Below, one piece after another: positions 44,537 through 52,622 of a DNA stretch of 64,000 nucleotides. The translations under genes were made by a program, and so were the position numbers. Origin of the DNA: CAYNST01 sp964434105. Its GTDB lineage: Bacteria; Pseudomonadota; Gammaproteobacteria; Pseudomonadales; Cellvibrionaceae. How positions within the stretch are numbered: the stretch's first letter is position 1; each line of letters starts with the position of its first letter. The notes under the pieces are model-generated. The model saw nothing but the letters and a program-made list of their open reading frames with translations. It searched no databases and was not told where the DNA came from. The DNA lies in the NCBI GenBank assembly GCA_964434105.1, contig CAYSTJ010000002.1, positions 81,677 to 145,676 on the forward strand, in the 5' to 3' direction.

Positions 44537-44945
44537 AATGGGTTCCTCTGGGGGCGGGTCGGGTCAGCAGGAAGGTCAGCACACCAGTAAACAGCACCGC
44601 GGTCAGCACCAGAACAAACGTCGATACCTGCAGCCAGAACATCAGGCTCCAGCTCAGTATCAACATGATTCCGGCGGTGGCCTTTGCCACGGATGGCACG
44701 GCGCGTTCATCGCGCCACGCCCGCAGTACGGGCCCGAACTGCGGATGCGTATGCAGCCAGCGGTGCAGGGCGGGGGAGGCCTTGGGTGCGGCCCAGGCTG
44801 CCACCAACAAAAATGGCGTTGTGGGCAGCAGCGGTAAAAAAATACCGATAGCCCCAAGACCGATGCAAAGCCAGGCGAGTGCCGCCCAGGCGACTCGGCG
44901 CAACCCGTTCCAGCGGTTTTGAGGCACGCGGAGCCGTTTCGTCAT
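44529..44945 (-). CDS. DUF454 (YbaN family) inner-membrane protein
   Basis: A 138-residue membrane protein starting MTKRLRVPQNRWNGLRRVAW, with three to four helices and the hallmark 'GxxGIFLPLLPTTPFLLVAAWA' of the YbaN/DUF454 family. An upstream frame extends the start by 25 codons through a tandem repeat (44979-45002) that looks noncoding, so I use 44945. Its stop overlaps the nnrS start by eight bases, so the two are translationally coupled. DUF454 genes often neighbour NO- and heme-related genes, but no function is established. Confidence 0.85.
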   Translation of the reverse strand: MTKRLRVPQNRWNGLRRVAWAALAWLCIGLGAIGIFLPLLPTTPFLLVAAWAAPKASPALHRWLHTHPQFGPVLRAWRDERAVPSVAKATAGIMLILSWSLMFWLQVSTFVLVLTAVLFTGVLTFLLTRPAPRGTHYE

Positions 44946-44978
44946 CAACCGTGTTCCACTTCGTTCGTTCGGCCTGTC

Positions 44979-45002
44979 ATTCACAGAGTTATTCACAGAG
45001 TT
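44979..45002. repeat. 12-bp perfect tandem repeat upstream of DUF454
   Basis: ATTCACAGAGTT occurs twice head to tail (44979-44990 and 44991-45002). It lies between the DUF454 start and the NsrR operator region and could be a recent slip event or paired regulator half-sites. Confidence 0.6.
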
Positions 45003-45062
45003 AAGCACGTAGTCTTCCACATAAAAGTCCAGTTGACGAATTAAACTTTAGTCGCATTTTAA

Positions 45063-45110
45063 ACATGCATCTAGTTTACATCTTTAAAAGATGTATTTAC
45101 AATGAATCTT
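45063..45110 (+). promoter_or_regulatory. NsrR operator overlapping the ytfE-norB promoter
   Basis: AAGATGTATTT (45088-45098), one spacer base, CAATGAATCTT (45100-45110) matches the 11-1-11 palindrome known for NsrR (AAGATGCATTT-N-AAATGCATCTT) almost throughout. It overlaps a good promoter: TTTACA (45075-45080), 17 bases, TACAAT (45098-45103). A further NsrR-like half-site for the leftward operon (ACATGCATCTA, 45063-45073) lies next to it. Together they suggest shared NO-dependent control of both divergent units; binding has not been tested. Confidence 0.75.
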
Positions 45111-45207
45111 AAGCCGGTTCACAAAAAACATCCGTGATCAGCCCACCTGTTACCTGAAAGGGGAGCGCCAGTGTTGGCCGCCCGCCCAACTCACCAGGAG
45201 ATAACAC

Positions 45208-45864
45208 ATGCAAACCCTCGATCTGAGCCTTGGCCAGTTGGCCCGGGATATCCCTGGCGCCACGGCGCTTTTCCACAAGCATAACCTGAACTTCTGTTGC
45301 GGCGGCGACGTCAGTCTGCGCGAAGCGGCCCGCAACAGCCAGGTGGATGCCGGGCCCATCGCGCTGGCACTGGAGCAATTGATGAGCGCCTCGCCGGGCG
45401 AAACCGATCTCAATGACAAATCAGACATCGACCTCATCGAACACATCCTCGAACGTTACCACGATACACATCGTCGACAGTTACCGGAGTTGATTCGGCT
45501 GGCCGCCCGCGTTGAGCTGGTCCACGGCGGACACCCGCAATGCCCGGCCGGTCTCACAGCACTGCTGGAAGACATGCAGCAGGCGCTGGAAGCGCACATG
45601 GCCAGGGAAGAACAGATCCTGTTTCCCATGATCGCCCGCGGTATGGGCGCCATGGCCCGAATGCCCATTTCACTTATGAAACAGCAACATGATGATCACG
45701 GTGACCTGCTCCACGAACTCGAGCGGTGCACTCGCGGCTTCACTCTGCCGGACGGAGCCTGTAATACCTGGACTGCGCTCTACCGCGGTCTGGCGGCATT
45801 ACGCCAGGACCTGATGGACCACATTCACATCGAAAACAACGTTCTTTTTTATCGCTTTGCTTAA
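45208..45864 (+). CDS. ytfE: Iron-sulfur cluster repair di-iron protein (RIC/YtfE)
   Basis: A 218-residue RIC-family protein. The N-terminal ScdA domain (about 1-60) has the paired cysteines C30-C31 in HNLNFCCGGDVSL. The C-terminal hemerythrin-like domain (about 80-218) binds a di-iron centre through spaced histidines and glutamates: HILERYHDTHRRQLPELI, HMAREEQILFP, HDDHGDLLHEL and DHIHIENNVLF. YtfE repairs iron-sulfur clusters damaged by NO and oxidants and may release NO from iron. Start ATG at 45208, with AGGAG upstream. It precedes norB, and both lie behind the NsrR operator. Confidence 0.95.
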   Translation: MQTLDLSLGQLARDIPGATALFHKHNLNFCCGGDVSLREAARNSQVDAGPIALALEQLMSASPGETDLNDKSDIDLIEHILERYHDTHRRQLPELIRLAARVELVHGGHPQCPAGLTALLEDMQQALEAHMAREEQILFPMIARGMGAMARMPISLMKQQHDDHGDLLHELERCTRGFTLPDGACNTWTALYRGLAALRQDLMDHIHIENNVLFYRFA

Positions 45865-45890
45865 CCTTTTTCACGCTTTGCTTAACCTTT
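45853..45890 (+). repeat. 21-bp tandem duplication across the ytfE stop codon
   Basis: CGCTTTGCTTAACCTTT occurs at 45853-45869 and again at 45874-45890, a period of 21 bases. The first copy contains the last codons and stop of ytfE; the second lies just before the norB ribosome site. It looks like a recent slipped duplication that lengthened the spacer. Confidence 0.7.
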
Positions 45891-45903
45891 GGAGATTGCA
45901 GTA

Positions 45904-48339
45904 ATGGGCATGTACAAAAAACTCTGGTGGCTGCTGATTGCCATCGTTGGTTTTACCTTTGCCATACTCGGCTGGTTTGGCCGGGAGGTCTACCGCCAGG
46001 CGCCACCCATCCCCAGTCAATTCGTCAGCCAGAGCGGCGATGTGATAATGACGGAGAAGGGCATCCTCGATGGCCAGACTGCCTGGCAATCGGTAGGCGG
46101 TATGCAGGTGGGGTCCATCTGGGGTCATGGTGCCTACCAGGCACCGGACTGGTCGGCCGACTGGCTGCACCGCGAACTCACCGCGTGGCTGGAGTTGGCT
46201 GCTGAAGACGAATACGGCCAGCCCTATGCCGAACTGAATGGCCGCGACCAGGCGGCATTGCGGCACGAACTTAAAGAAGCCTATCGCACCAATACCTACG
46301 ATGAAGCCACCAATACAGCCATTCTCGACGACCGTCGCATTGTCGCCATCGAACAGACGGCAACCTATTACAGTGATTTGTTCAGCGATGCGCCAGCCCT
46401 GCGCGGTACGCGCGAAAGCTATGCCATGAAAGAGAACACGCTGCCCAGCGCCGAGCGACGTGAACGCCTTGGGGAGTTCTTCTTCTGGACATCCTGGGCA
46501 GCCTCCACCGAGCGGCCGGACAGCAACGTCACCTATACCAACAACTGGCCCCATGAGCCGCTTATCGACAATAAACCCAGTGCGGAAAATATCATCTGGT
46601 CCATTGCCAGCGTCGTGCTGCTTGTCGCAGGCGTGGGTGCCCTGATCTGGGCCTGGGCCTTTTTGCGCAAGGAAGACGAACACGAGCCCAAAGCGCCGGC
46701 GAAGGACCCGATTTCTCTGGTCAACCTAACACCCTCGCAGCGTGCGCTCGGTAAGTATCTCCTTCTGGTAATGGCGCTGTTTATCTTCCAGGTCATGCTG
46801 GGCGGATTGACTGCACACTACACGGTGGAAGGGCAGGCGTTCTATGGTTTCGAACTGTCCAAATATTTTCCTTACAGCCTCACCCGTACCTGGCACATCC
46901 AGTCGGCGCTGTTCTGGATCGCGACCGGATTTCTCGCCGCCGGCCTGTTCCTGGCGCCGATTATCAATGGCGGCAAGGATCCGAAATACCAAAAACTGGG
47001 TGTGGACATCCTGTTCTGGGCACTCATTGTCGTTGTGGTCGGCTCTTTCGCCGGCAACTATCTCGCCATCGCACAGATTATGCCGGCGCACCTCAATTTC
47101 TGGCTCGGCCATCAGGGTTACGAATACGTGGATCTCGGCCGCCTCTGGCAGATCGGTAAATTTACCGGGGTGGTCTTCTGGCTGGTTTTGATGCTGCGCG
47201 GCATCCTGCCCGCACTGCGGCAGCCGGGCGATAAAAACCTGCTGGCACTGCTTACTGCTTCTGTTGTGGCAATTGGTTTGTTTTACGGTGCCGGGTTCTT
47301 CTATGGCGAACGCACCCACCTCTCAGTGATGGAGTACTGGCGCTGGTGGATCGTGCATCTGTGGGTAGAAGGCTTTTTCGAAGTTTTCGCCACGGCAGCA
47401 CTGGCCTTTATCTTTTGCAGCATGGGGCTTGTCTCGCGCACTGTCGCGACCGGCGCCAGTCTGGCCTCCGCATCCCTGTTTATGCTCGGCGGTATTCCCG
47501 GTACCTTTCACCACCTGTATTTCTCCGGGACCACCACACCGGTAATGGCTGTTGGCGCAACCTTCAGCGCGCTGGAAGTTGTACCTCTGGTGATACTGGG
47601 TTACGAAGCCTGGGAGCACTGGCGACTTAAGGGCCGCGCTGAGTGGATGAGGCATGTTAAATGGCCCTTGCTGTTCTTTGTGGCCGTCGCCTTCTGGAAC
47701 ATGCTGGGCGCGGGAGTGCTGGGCTTTATGATCAACCCGCCCATCGCGCTGTACTACATTCAGGGCCTGAACACCACGCCCGTGCATGCCCATGCCGCAC
47801 TGTTCGGTGTGTACGGCTTCCTGGCGCTCGGCTTTGTTCTGCTGATACTGCGCTACATCCGCCCGCAACTGGTGTTCGACGAAAAGCTGATGAAGACCGG
47901 CTTCTGGTGGCTTAATGGTGGACTGGTGTTGATGCTGTTCACCAGTGTTCTACCCGTCGGCCTGATCCAGTTCGCGGCCAGCGCCAGCGAAGGCATGTGG
48001 TACGCACGCAGTGAGGAATTCATGCAGCAACCGCTGCTGGAAACCCTGCGCTGGGTACGCACCTTTGGCGATGTAGTTTTCATCGTCGGCGCCCTGGCGG
48101 TTGCCTGGCAGGTCGTTAAAGGACTTTACTTTACCCGTCCCGATTCCTTCGTGCGGGCTGGCAAACGAAAAGACACCGCTGTCCAGGGCTCTGTAGGCAC
48201 AGCGGCGGCAACCGGCGCTGCCATGGTTGGGGTGGCGATGTCTGGTGCCGCGCTTGCCAATGTAGAGGCAACGGTAAAAACGACGGCGCATGTGGATCAC
48301 GGTGTGTGCTGCGGCAATTGTGGCGGCAGTCAGCATTGA
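45904..48339 (+). CDS. norB: Quinol-dependent nitric oxide reductase (single-chain qNor) with Cys-rich tail
   Basis: The protein has 811 residues, matching single-chain qNOR, which reduces two NO to N2O with quinol electrons in the inner membrane. The N-terminal extension (about 1-215) has one helix and a periplasmic domain without the heme c CXXCH motif, as in qNorB. The catalytic region holds fourteen helices, including HIQSALFWIATGFLAAGLFL, HLNFWLGHQGYEYVDLGRLW, YWRWWIVHLWVEGFFEVFAT, FHHLYFSGTT and VHAHAALFGVYGFLALG, with the histidine ligands of the heme b and non-heme iron site. Start ATG at 45904 with GGAG. The C-terminus ends in a small Cys-rich tail (GVCCGNCGGSQH) not expected in the family. 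It is downstream of ytfE under the NsrR operator. Confidence 0.95.
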   Translation: MGMYKKLWWLLIAIVGFTFAILGWFGREVYRQAPPIPSQFVSQSGDVIMTEKGILDGQTAWQSVGGMQVGSIWGHGAYQAPDWSADWLHRELTAWLELAAEDEYGQPYAELNGRDQAALRHELKEAYRTNTYDEATNTAILDDRRIVAIEQTATYYSDLFSDAPALRGTRESYAMKENTLPSAERRERLGEFFFWTSWAASTERPDSNVTYTNNWPHEPLIDNKPSAENIIWSIASVVLLVAGVGALIWAWAFLRKEDEHEPKAPAKDPISLVNLTPSQRALGKYLLLVMALFIFQVMLGGLTAHYTVEGQAFYGFELSKYFPYSLTRTWHIQSALFWIATGFLAAGLFLAPIINGGKDPKYQKLGVDILFWALIVVVVGSFAGNYLAIAQIMPAHLNFWLGHQGYEYVDLGRLWQIGKFTGVVFWLVLMLRGILPALRQPGDKNLLALLTASVVAIGLFYGAGFFYGERTHLSVMEYWRWWIVHLWVEGFFEVFATAALAFIFCSMGLVSRTVATGASLASASLFMLGGIPGTFHHLYFSGTTTPVMAVGATFSALEVVPLVILGYEAWEHWRLKGRAEWMRHVKWPLLFFVAVAFWNMLGAGVLGFMINPPIALYYIQGLNTTPVHAHAALFGVYGFLALGFVLLILRYIRPQLVFDEKLMKTGFWWLNGGLVLMLFTSVLPVGLIQFAASASEGMWYARSEEFMQQPLLETLRWVRTFGDVVFIVGALAVAWQVVKGLYFTRPDSFVRAGKRKDTAVQGSVGTAAATGAAMVGVAMSGAALANVEATVKTTAHVDHGVCCGNCGGSQH

Positions 48340-48348
48340 GACTAAAGT

Positions 48349-48371
48349 GAGGGCTGCCGGAAGCAGCCCTC
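48349..48371 (+). terminator. Hairpin after norB
   Basis: GAGGGCTGC (48349-48357) and GCAGCCCTC (48363-48371) form a perfect 9-bp stem with a 5-base loop, nine bases after the norB stop. No T-run follows, so the strength as an intrinsic terminator is uncertain. Confidence 0.55.
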
Positions 48372-48553
48372 GCATTCTACCCATTACCCCGTTGTAAACT
48401 TCAACGCGATTCCATTTTTCACTATCCAATGATCGCCACGTCCCGATTGACCCGGCAGTTGACCGCGCTCACCCGCCTGTGCTAACTTCCTTGGCTCCTT
48501 AGGGCGCAATGCCCGGCAATCTCAATGGACATTAAGTAATACAAGGACACAGT

Positions 48554-49369
48554 ATGAAAATCGCCCCGTTTTTATTTCTCCTGGTCGCCTTTGTCGCAAC
48601 CGCCCATGCCGATGAAAAAATGGACGCAATTATTGAAGCCTTTGCGGTTGAAGAAGATTTTAAAGCCGCGGCACAGGCATTGAAGCCTGTGGATGCAAGC
48701 TCAACGAATTCAGCTGAAACCAGCGACATCGACCAAATGCTGAGCCGGCACTATCGCGAAAAAATGTTCCTGTTTGATCGATATATTAAATGGGAGCTTT
48801 TTCGGTCTGATTTTGTTAAAGCGTTTACACATACCTACAGCGAAGCAGAGATCAACGCCCTATATACGTTTGTAACTTCAGAACATGGCGCCTCTTACTA
48901 CAAAAAATACGACGAATTTGGGCAATCTTTCGTAGCCGTATTCTCGACGGCCTATGCCCAATACGAGCAGGAAGCATCCGACCTTTCCGACAAGCATCAA
49001 CAGGAAATCGATCAACGTATTGAGGAATTAAAGAAGGAAGCAGAAAACGAAGAACCCATTCCCGAAGATGCATCGCGCGAGCCCGACATAGGTGACATCG
49101 TAAGGTTCGTTGTAAAAACCGAGAACGGCCAAATGCTGGGCTACGACGTACGTCCCGGTAGAAAAAACGAATTATTTGAAAAGTCCCCATTCGAATATGA
49201 CGATATGGTGCTATCCGTAAACGGAATTCGCGTCAATGAACCCGACAACATTCGCGAAGCCTACAACATACTGACAACCAATTCAGAGGTACATTTCCAG
49301 GTGCGACGCGACGGTGAACCTGTCGACTTTGTTATTGATATACCTGCACTGGCAAGTACCGGAGATTAA
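48554..49369 (+). CDS. Periplasmic DUF2059-like protein with GspC-type PDZ domain
   Basis: A 271-residue protein with a signal peptide (MKIAPFLFLLVAFVATAHA). Residues about 30-150 form a helical domain reminiscent of DUF2059 (YSEAEINALYTFVTSEHGAS). A Glu/Lys-rich helix follows (about 150-175). The C-terminal domain (about 180-271) is a PDZ-like fold, closest in pattern to the C-terminal PDZ of type II secretion GspC: LGYDVRPGRKNELFEKSPFEYDD, then MVLSVNGIRVNEP and VHFQVRRDGEPVDFVI. It has no transmembrane anchor beyond the signal and no T2SS genes nearby. The combination is unusual. A regulatory or chaperone role in the periplasm is possible; no function is established. Confidence 0.7.
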   Translation: MKIAPFLFLLVAFVATAHADEKMDAIIEAFAVEEDFKAAAQALKPVDASSTNSAETSDIDQMLSRHYREKMFLFDRYIKWELFRSDFVKAFTHTYSEAEINALYTFVTSEHGASYYKKYDEFGQSFVAVFSTAYAQYEQEASDLSDKHQQEIDQRIEELKKEAENEEPIPEDASREPDIGDIVRFVVKTENGQMLGYDVRPGRKNELFEKSPFEYDDMVLSVNGIRVNEPDNIREAYNILTTNSEVHFQVRRDGEPVDFVIDIPALASTGD

Positions 49370-49556
49370 GCGGCGTCATGATCAGGCCGTTACGACTGGC
49401 CCAATTCGTCGCCTTATTACGATGAGGCTGTTGCGAAAGCCTTTCACCCTATGCGGGTCAGACCTGGAGAACCAGGCTACCCTTGCGTGCAAGCTGCCCG
49501 CCGGCCACATGCAGCCATCGGCTATTTGTATCAACAGCATGGCCTGCGCCCGAGTC

Positions 49557-49726
49557 AAAAAAGGTCACCAACCTGTCGGGAACAGGTTTGAACGCCTGCC
49601 CAGGCGGCCCGGAGGGCGACGCGCAGGATGCGCGGCGTATTGACACGAGTAAACTCACATTTTTCGCCTTGCTCTAAACAAGTCGGGGCGTGAGCTGAAC
49701 AGTTACGACACGAGCTGAACAGTTAC
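49557..49726 (+). repeat. GTAAC-ended interspersed element, left-truncated chimeric copy
   Basis: The copy begins inside the element (GGTCACCAACCTGTCGGGAA), runs through the hairpin block and TAAACTCACATTTTTCGCCT, and then joins a left-type end in reverse orientation (GTCGGGGCGTGAGCTGAACA before GTTAC). The last 20 bases repeat the end a second time (GAGCTGAACAGTTAC at 49692-49706 and 49712-49726). The structure suggests two elements recombined or inserted into one another. The rest of 49370-49556 and 49727-50014 holds no gene; a small hairpin (ATCCC/GGGAT near 49845) and poly-T stretches are present. Confidence 0.75.
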
Positions 49727-50014
49727 CTGCTTTTTAATCGCTTCGCTGCGCTGTCCTTCATTGCGTTTTCTTTTTTATAGTCTCCTTTTTTCGTCGTAAA
49801 CTTTCCAGTCCCAATTCCGGGATTCCCGTCCTCTCATGTCATCCCGGTTCTGGGATTTTTGCTTTTTGCCTTTTAAAAAAACCTGTAAAAACAAATGGAT
49901 ATATTGTGGCATAAAGGCTGCTATGCGCATGTAGCAGCAGGTTACGGCCTGTGATAACAACTCGTCGCAAGTACACAGGCTGTTAGGTAAACCCATTCAG
50001 GAAGGAGCGTTGAC

Positions 50015-51271
50015 GTGATAACCGAATCAGAAAAAATAATAACCAAACCAGACAGAATCGACGCTGTCGATGCGTTGCGAGGTTTTGCCTTGTTGGGCGT
50101 GGGGATTGCCCACATACTCGAGCAGAATGCCGGGGCGGCCCATACAGCGGAGATTGTCCAGGCTGCCGCGGCAACTTTGCCGGATCAGGTGATTCAGGGT
50201 ATTCATCAAGTCCTGGTGTCGGGGAAGTTCTATGTGCTTTTTTCCCTACTGTTTGGTTTGAGTTTTTATATTCAAATCGACAGGCCCCACATCGATAAAA
50301 GCATGCAACGGGGAGTATCGACGTCGTCAAAGTTTGTGTGGCGCCTGGCGATACTTCTTTTGTTTGGCTACCTCCATCATCTCTTCTACCGCGGCGACAT
50401 CTTGATGCTCTATGCCGTGCTGGGTTTGTCGCTGCCGCTGTTGAGCCGGTTATCGACGCGCACATTGCTGATCGGAGCCGGTTTGCTGTTTCTTGGTCTG
50501 GGACGCTTTATCAGCTTTGGGCTGATGGGCGATTCCCTGACCATGTACGCCGCCGAGTCACCGGAAAATCAGGCCTACTTTGCAACGCTGAAGCACGGAT
50601 CCCTGCTGGAGGTATTCGCGATCAACAACATTGACGGCATCCGCAACCTCCTGGCTTTTCAGTTCGGTATTTTCGGTCGTGGCTATGTCACACTCGGATT
50701 GTTCATGGCGGGTATTTGTTTAGGTCGCTCCGGCATTATTGGTAACCTCGGCGGGCATAAGGCGACTCTCAAAAAAACCATGGTCTGGACCAGCATGCTG
50801 GTGGTTGTAAGCTTTGTACTGATGTTTGTGGCTTTTAGCCAGATCGAACAACCGCAGACGATGTCAACGTGGATGGCAGCCGTTGCCCTGACGTTTTATG
50901 ACATCTTCAATTTATCAATGTCGGCTGTCTTTGCCTGCGCGTTCCTGTTACTGGTGACCAACCGCAAAGCGATTCTGCACGCATTCGCGCCCTACGGCCG
51001 TATGGCGCTTACCAATTACCTGCTTCAATCCCTGATAGGCACCTTTATATTCTATGGCTGGGGACTCGGTCAACTGGGTGAATGGCCGAACCGTTACATA
51101 TTGCTGCTGGCAGTGATTCTCGCCATGGGATTGATGTGGATGAGTGCCGTCTGGCTCCGCTATTTCCACTATGGCCCCTGTGAGTGGCTCTGGCGAACGC
51201 TGATGCTCAGGAAAAAAGTCACACTTCGCAAGAAGCCGATCCTTCAGCAATCGACGGGGTATCCGGGTTGA
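50015..51271 (+). CDS. DUF418/YeiB family inner-membrane protein
   Basis: A 418-residue polytopic protein starting at GTG (50015) with a strong GGAAGGAG. The N-terminus DRIDAVDALRGFALLGVGIA is the acyltransferase-3-like 'R-x-x-x-D-x-x-R-G-x-A-L-x-G' signature. The C-terminal DUF418 domain (about 250-400) has MALTNYLLQSLIGTFIFYGWG and PCEWLWRTL. About ten transmembrane helices are expected. Members are common next to regulators and transporters; their substrate is unknown. It lies just upstream of the efflux operon with only a short gap, so it may be its first gene. Confidence 0.85.
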   Translation: MITESEKIITKPDRIDAVDALRGFALLGVGIAHILEQNAGAAHTAEIVQAAAATLPDQVIQGIHQVLVSGKFYVLFSLLFGLSFYIQIDRPHIDKSMQRGVSTSSKFVWRLAILLLFGYLHHLFYRGDILMLYAVLGLSLPLLSRLSTRTLLIGAGLLFLGLGRFISFGLMGDSLTMYAAESPENQAYFATLKHGSLLEVFAINNIDGIRNLLAFQFGIFGRGYVTLGLFMAGICLGRSGIIGNLGGHKATLKKTMVWTSMLVVVSFVLMFVAFSQIEQPQTMSTWMAAVALTFYDIFNLSMSAVFACAFLLLVTNRKAILHAFAPYGRMALTNYLLQSLIGTFIFYGWGLGQLGEWPNRYILLLAVILAMGLMWMSAVWLRYFHYGPCEWLWRTLMLRKKVTLRKKPILQQSTGYPG

Positions 51272-51325
51272 GACGCCCGGGTTGGAAAATCATCAAGCGG
51301 GCCAGAATTGCGAGCGAGGTATTGT

Positions 51326-52576
51326 TTGGACGTTATCAGGAAAAAGCGAAGGGTGCCTCATATGAGGCGGTGTCTGATTGGCGGTTTGGCTGGGATTGTT
51401 CTTCTGTTGCTATTCAGATATCTCTGGTTTCTGGGTCAGTCCGAAATCACCATCAGCAAGGAGACCTTGGTCTTTGCCCATGTACAGCGTGGCGATTTTA
51501 CCGTGTCAGTACGTGGTGCCGGCGTTCTGGCGCCTGATAATGTGCAATGGCTGTCCGCCAGTGTTGAGGCGAATGTCGTGAAGCGGGCAGTGAAAGCCGG
51601 GAGTATAGTCAAGGCCGGCGACCTTATTGTGGAACTGAGCAACCCGGAACTGATGCAACAATTCATGGAAGCCCGATGGGAATTTGAAGCCCAGGATGCA
51701 GAAGCAAAAGCTGACAAGGTCGCCCAGGAGCTGGCGCTGCTGGAACAGCAAGCGGACGTTATCAACGCAAAGCTGGACTATGAAAGCAGCACCCTGAAAT
51801 TTAATGCAGAAACCGAACTTTCCACGACCGGTGCGGTTTCGAGGCTGGTCTACCAGACAACCACATTGGAAACAGCCCAGCTCAGGCAACGGTGGGAAAT
51901 CAGTCAGGCCCGATACCAGAAAATGCAGGAAAATATTCTGGCGCAGGATAATGTACGGCGGTCGCGACTGAATATTGCCAGGCAACGCCTGCAAAGAATT
52001 CAGGAACAGGTAAACGGCCTGAAGGTTCGGGCGACGATGGACAGCGTAGTTCTGGAAATGCCGCTGGAGCCGGGACAGCGGATTGTGCCTGGCGCCAATA
52101 TCGCCAGGCTCGCGCAACAGGATTCCCTGATCGCGGAACTCCAGGTGCCCGAAATTCAGATCAGCGACGTCGCCACCGGACAAAAAGTCATAGTGGATAC
52201 CCGCAATAATAAAATTGAAGGGCGGGTGCTACGCATTGACCCGGCCGTGGTCAATGGCAAGGTGCAGGTGGACGTCCGTTTTACGGGGACGCTACCCGCC
52301 GATGCCCGCCCGGATCTCAGCGTTGACGGTGAAATCCGCATTGCAGAAGTTGCAGGCACGCTCTACGTCGACCGTCCACTGTTTACCCAGAGCCAAAGCC
52401 AATCCAGGGTCTACAGGTTGAGTCAGGACGGTCAGTTTGCCGAACAGATCGACGTCGTGTTCGGCTATGGATCTGTCAACCAGATTCAGATCGCCAATGG
52501 TCTGCACGCTGGTGACAGAATAATCACCTCCGACCCTGCACGTTTCGATGGGCATGCACGGGTTCGTATAAATTAA
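51326..52576 (+). CDS. HlyD/MacA-type efflux periplasmic adaptor
   Basis: A membrane-fusion (adaptor) protein of about 416 residues that links an inner-membrane ABC transporter to an outer-membrane channel. N-terminal anchor helix (GGLAGIVLLLLFRYLWFLG), then a barrel-sandwich hybrid split by a long helical hairpin. The first half-lipoyl is VVKRAVKAGSIVKAGDLIVE (about 80-105 from this start), the second LKVRATMDSVVLEMPLEPGQ. The start is uncertain: TTG 51326 has a GAGG site six bases upstream and gives MDVIRKKRR, typical of the family; ATG 51362 is an alternative with GAAGGG. It is followed by the ATPase and permease genes within 45 bases, and the two-component system follows. Confidence 0.88.
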   Translation: MDVIRKKRRVPHMRRCLIGGLAGIVLLLLFRYLWFLGQSEITISKETLVFAHVQRGDFTVSVRGAGVLAPDNVQWLSASVEANVVKRAVKAGSIVKAGDLIVELSNPELMQQFMEARWEFEAQDAEAKADKVAQELALLEQQADVINAKLDYESSTLKFNAETELSTTGAVSRLVYQTTTLETAQLRQRWEISQARYQKMQENILAQDNVRRSRLNIARQRLQRIQEQVNGLKVRATMDSVVLEMPLEPGQRIVPGANIARLAQQDSLIAELQVPEIQISDVATGQKVIVDTRNNKIEGRVLRIDPAVVNGKVQVDVRFTGTLPADARPDLSVDGEIRIAEVAGTLYVDRPLFTQSQSQSRVYRLSQDGQFAEQIDVVFGYGSVNQIQIANGLHAGDRIITSDPARFDGHARVRIN

Positions 52577-52622
52577 CACCGGGTTTCCTGAAAAAATTAA
52601 ACGTCAGTAAACGGATAAAAAA

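Noticed and set aside
49775..49996. 73-codon minus-strand frame in the intergenic region before the DUF418 gene
   Set aside because: AT-rich, no ribosome site, no similarity.
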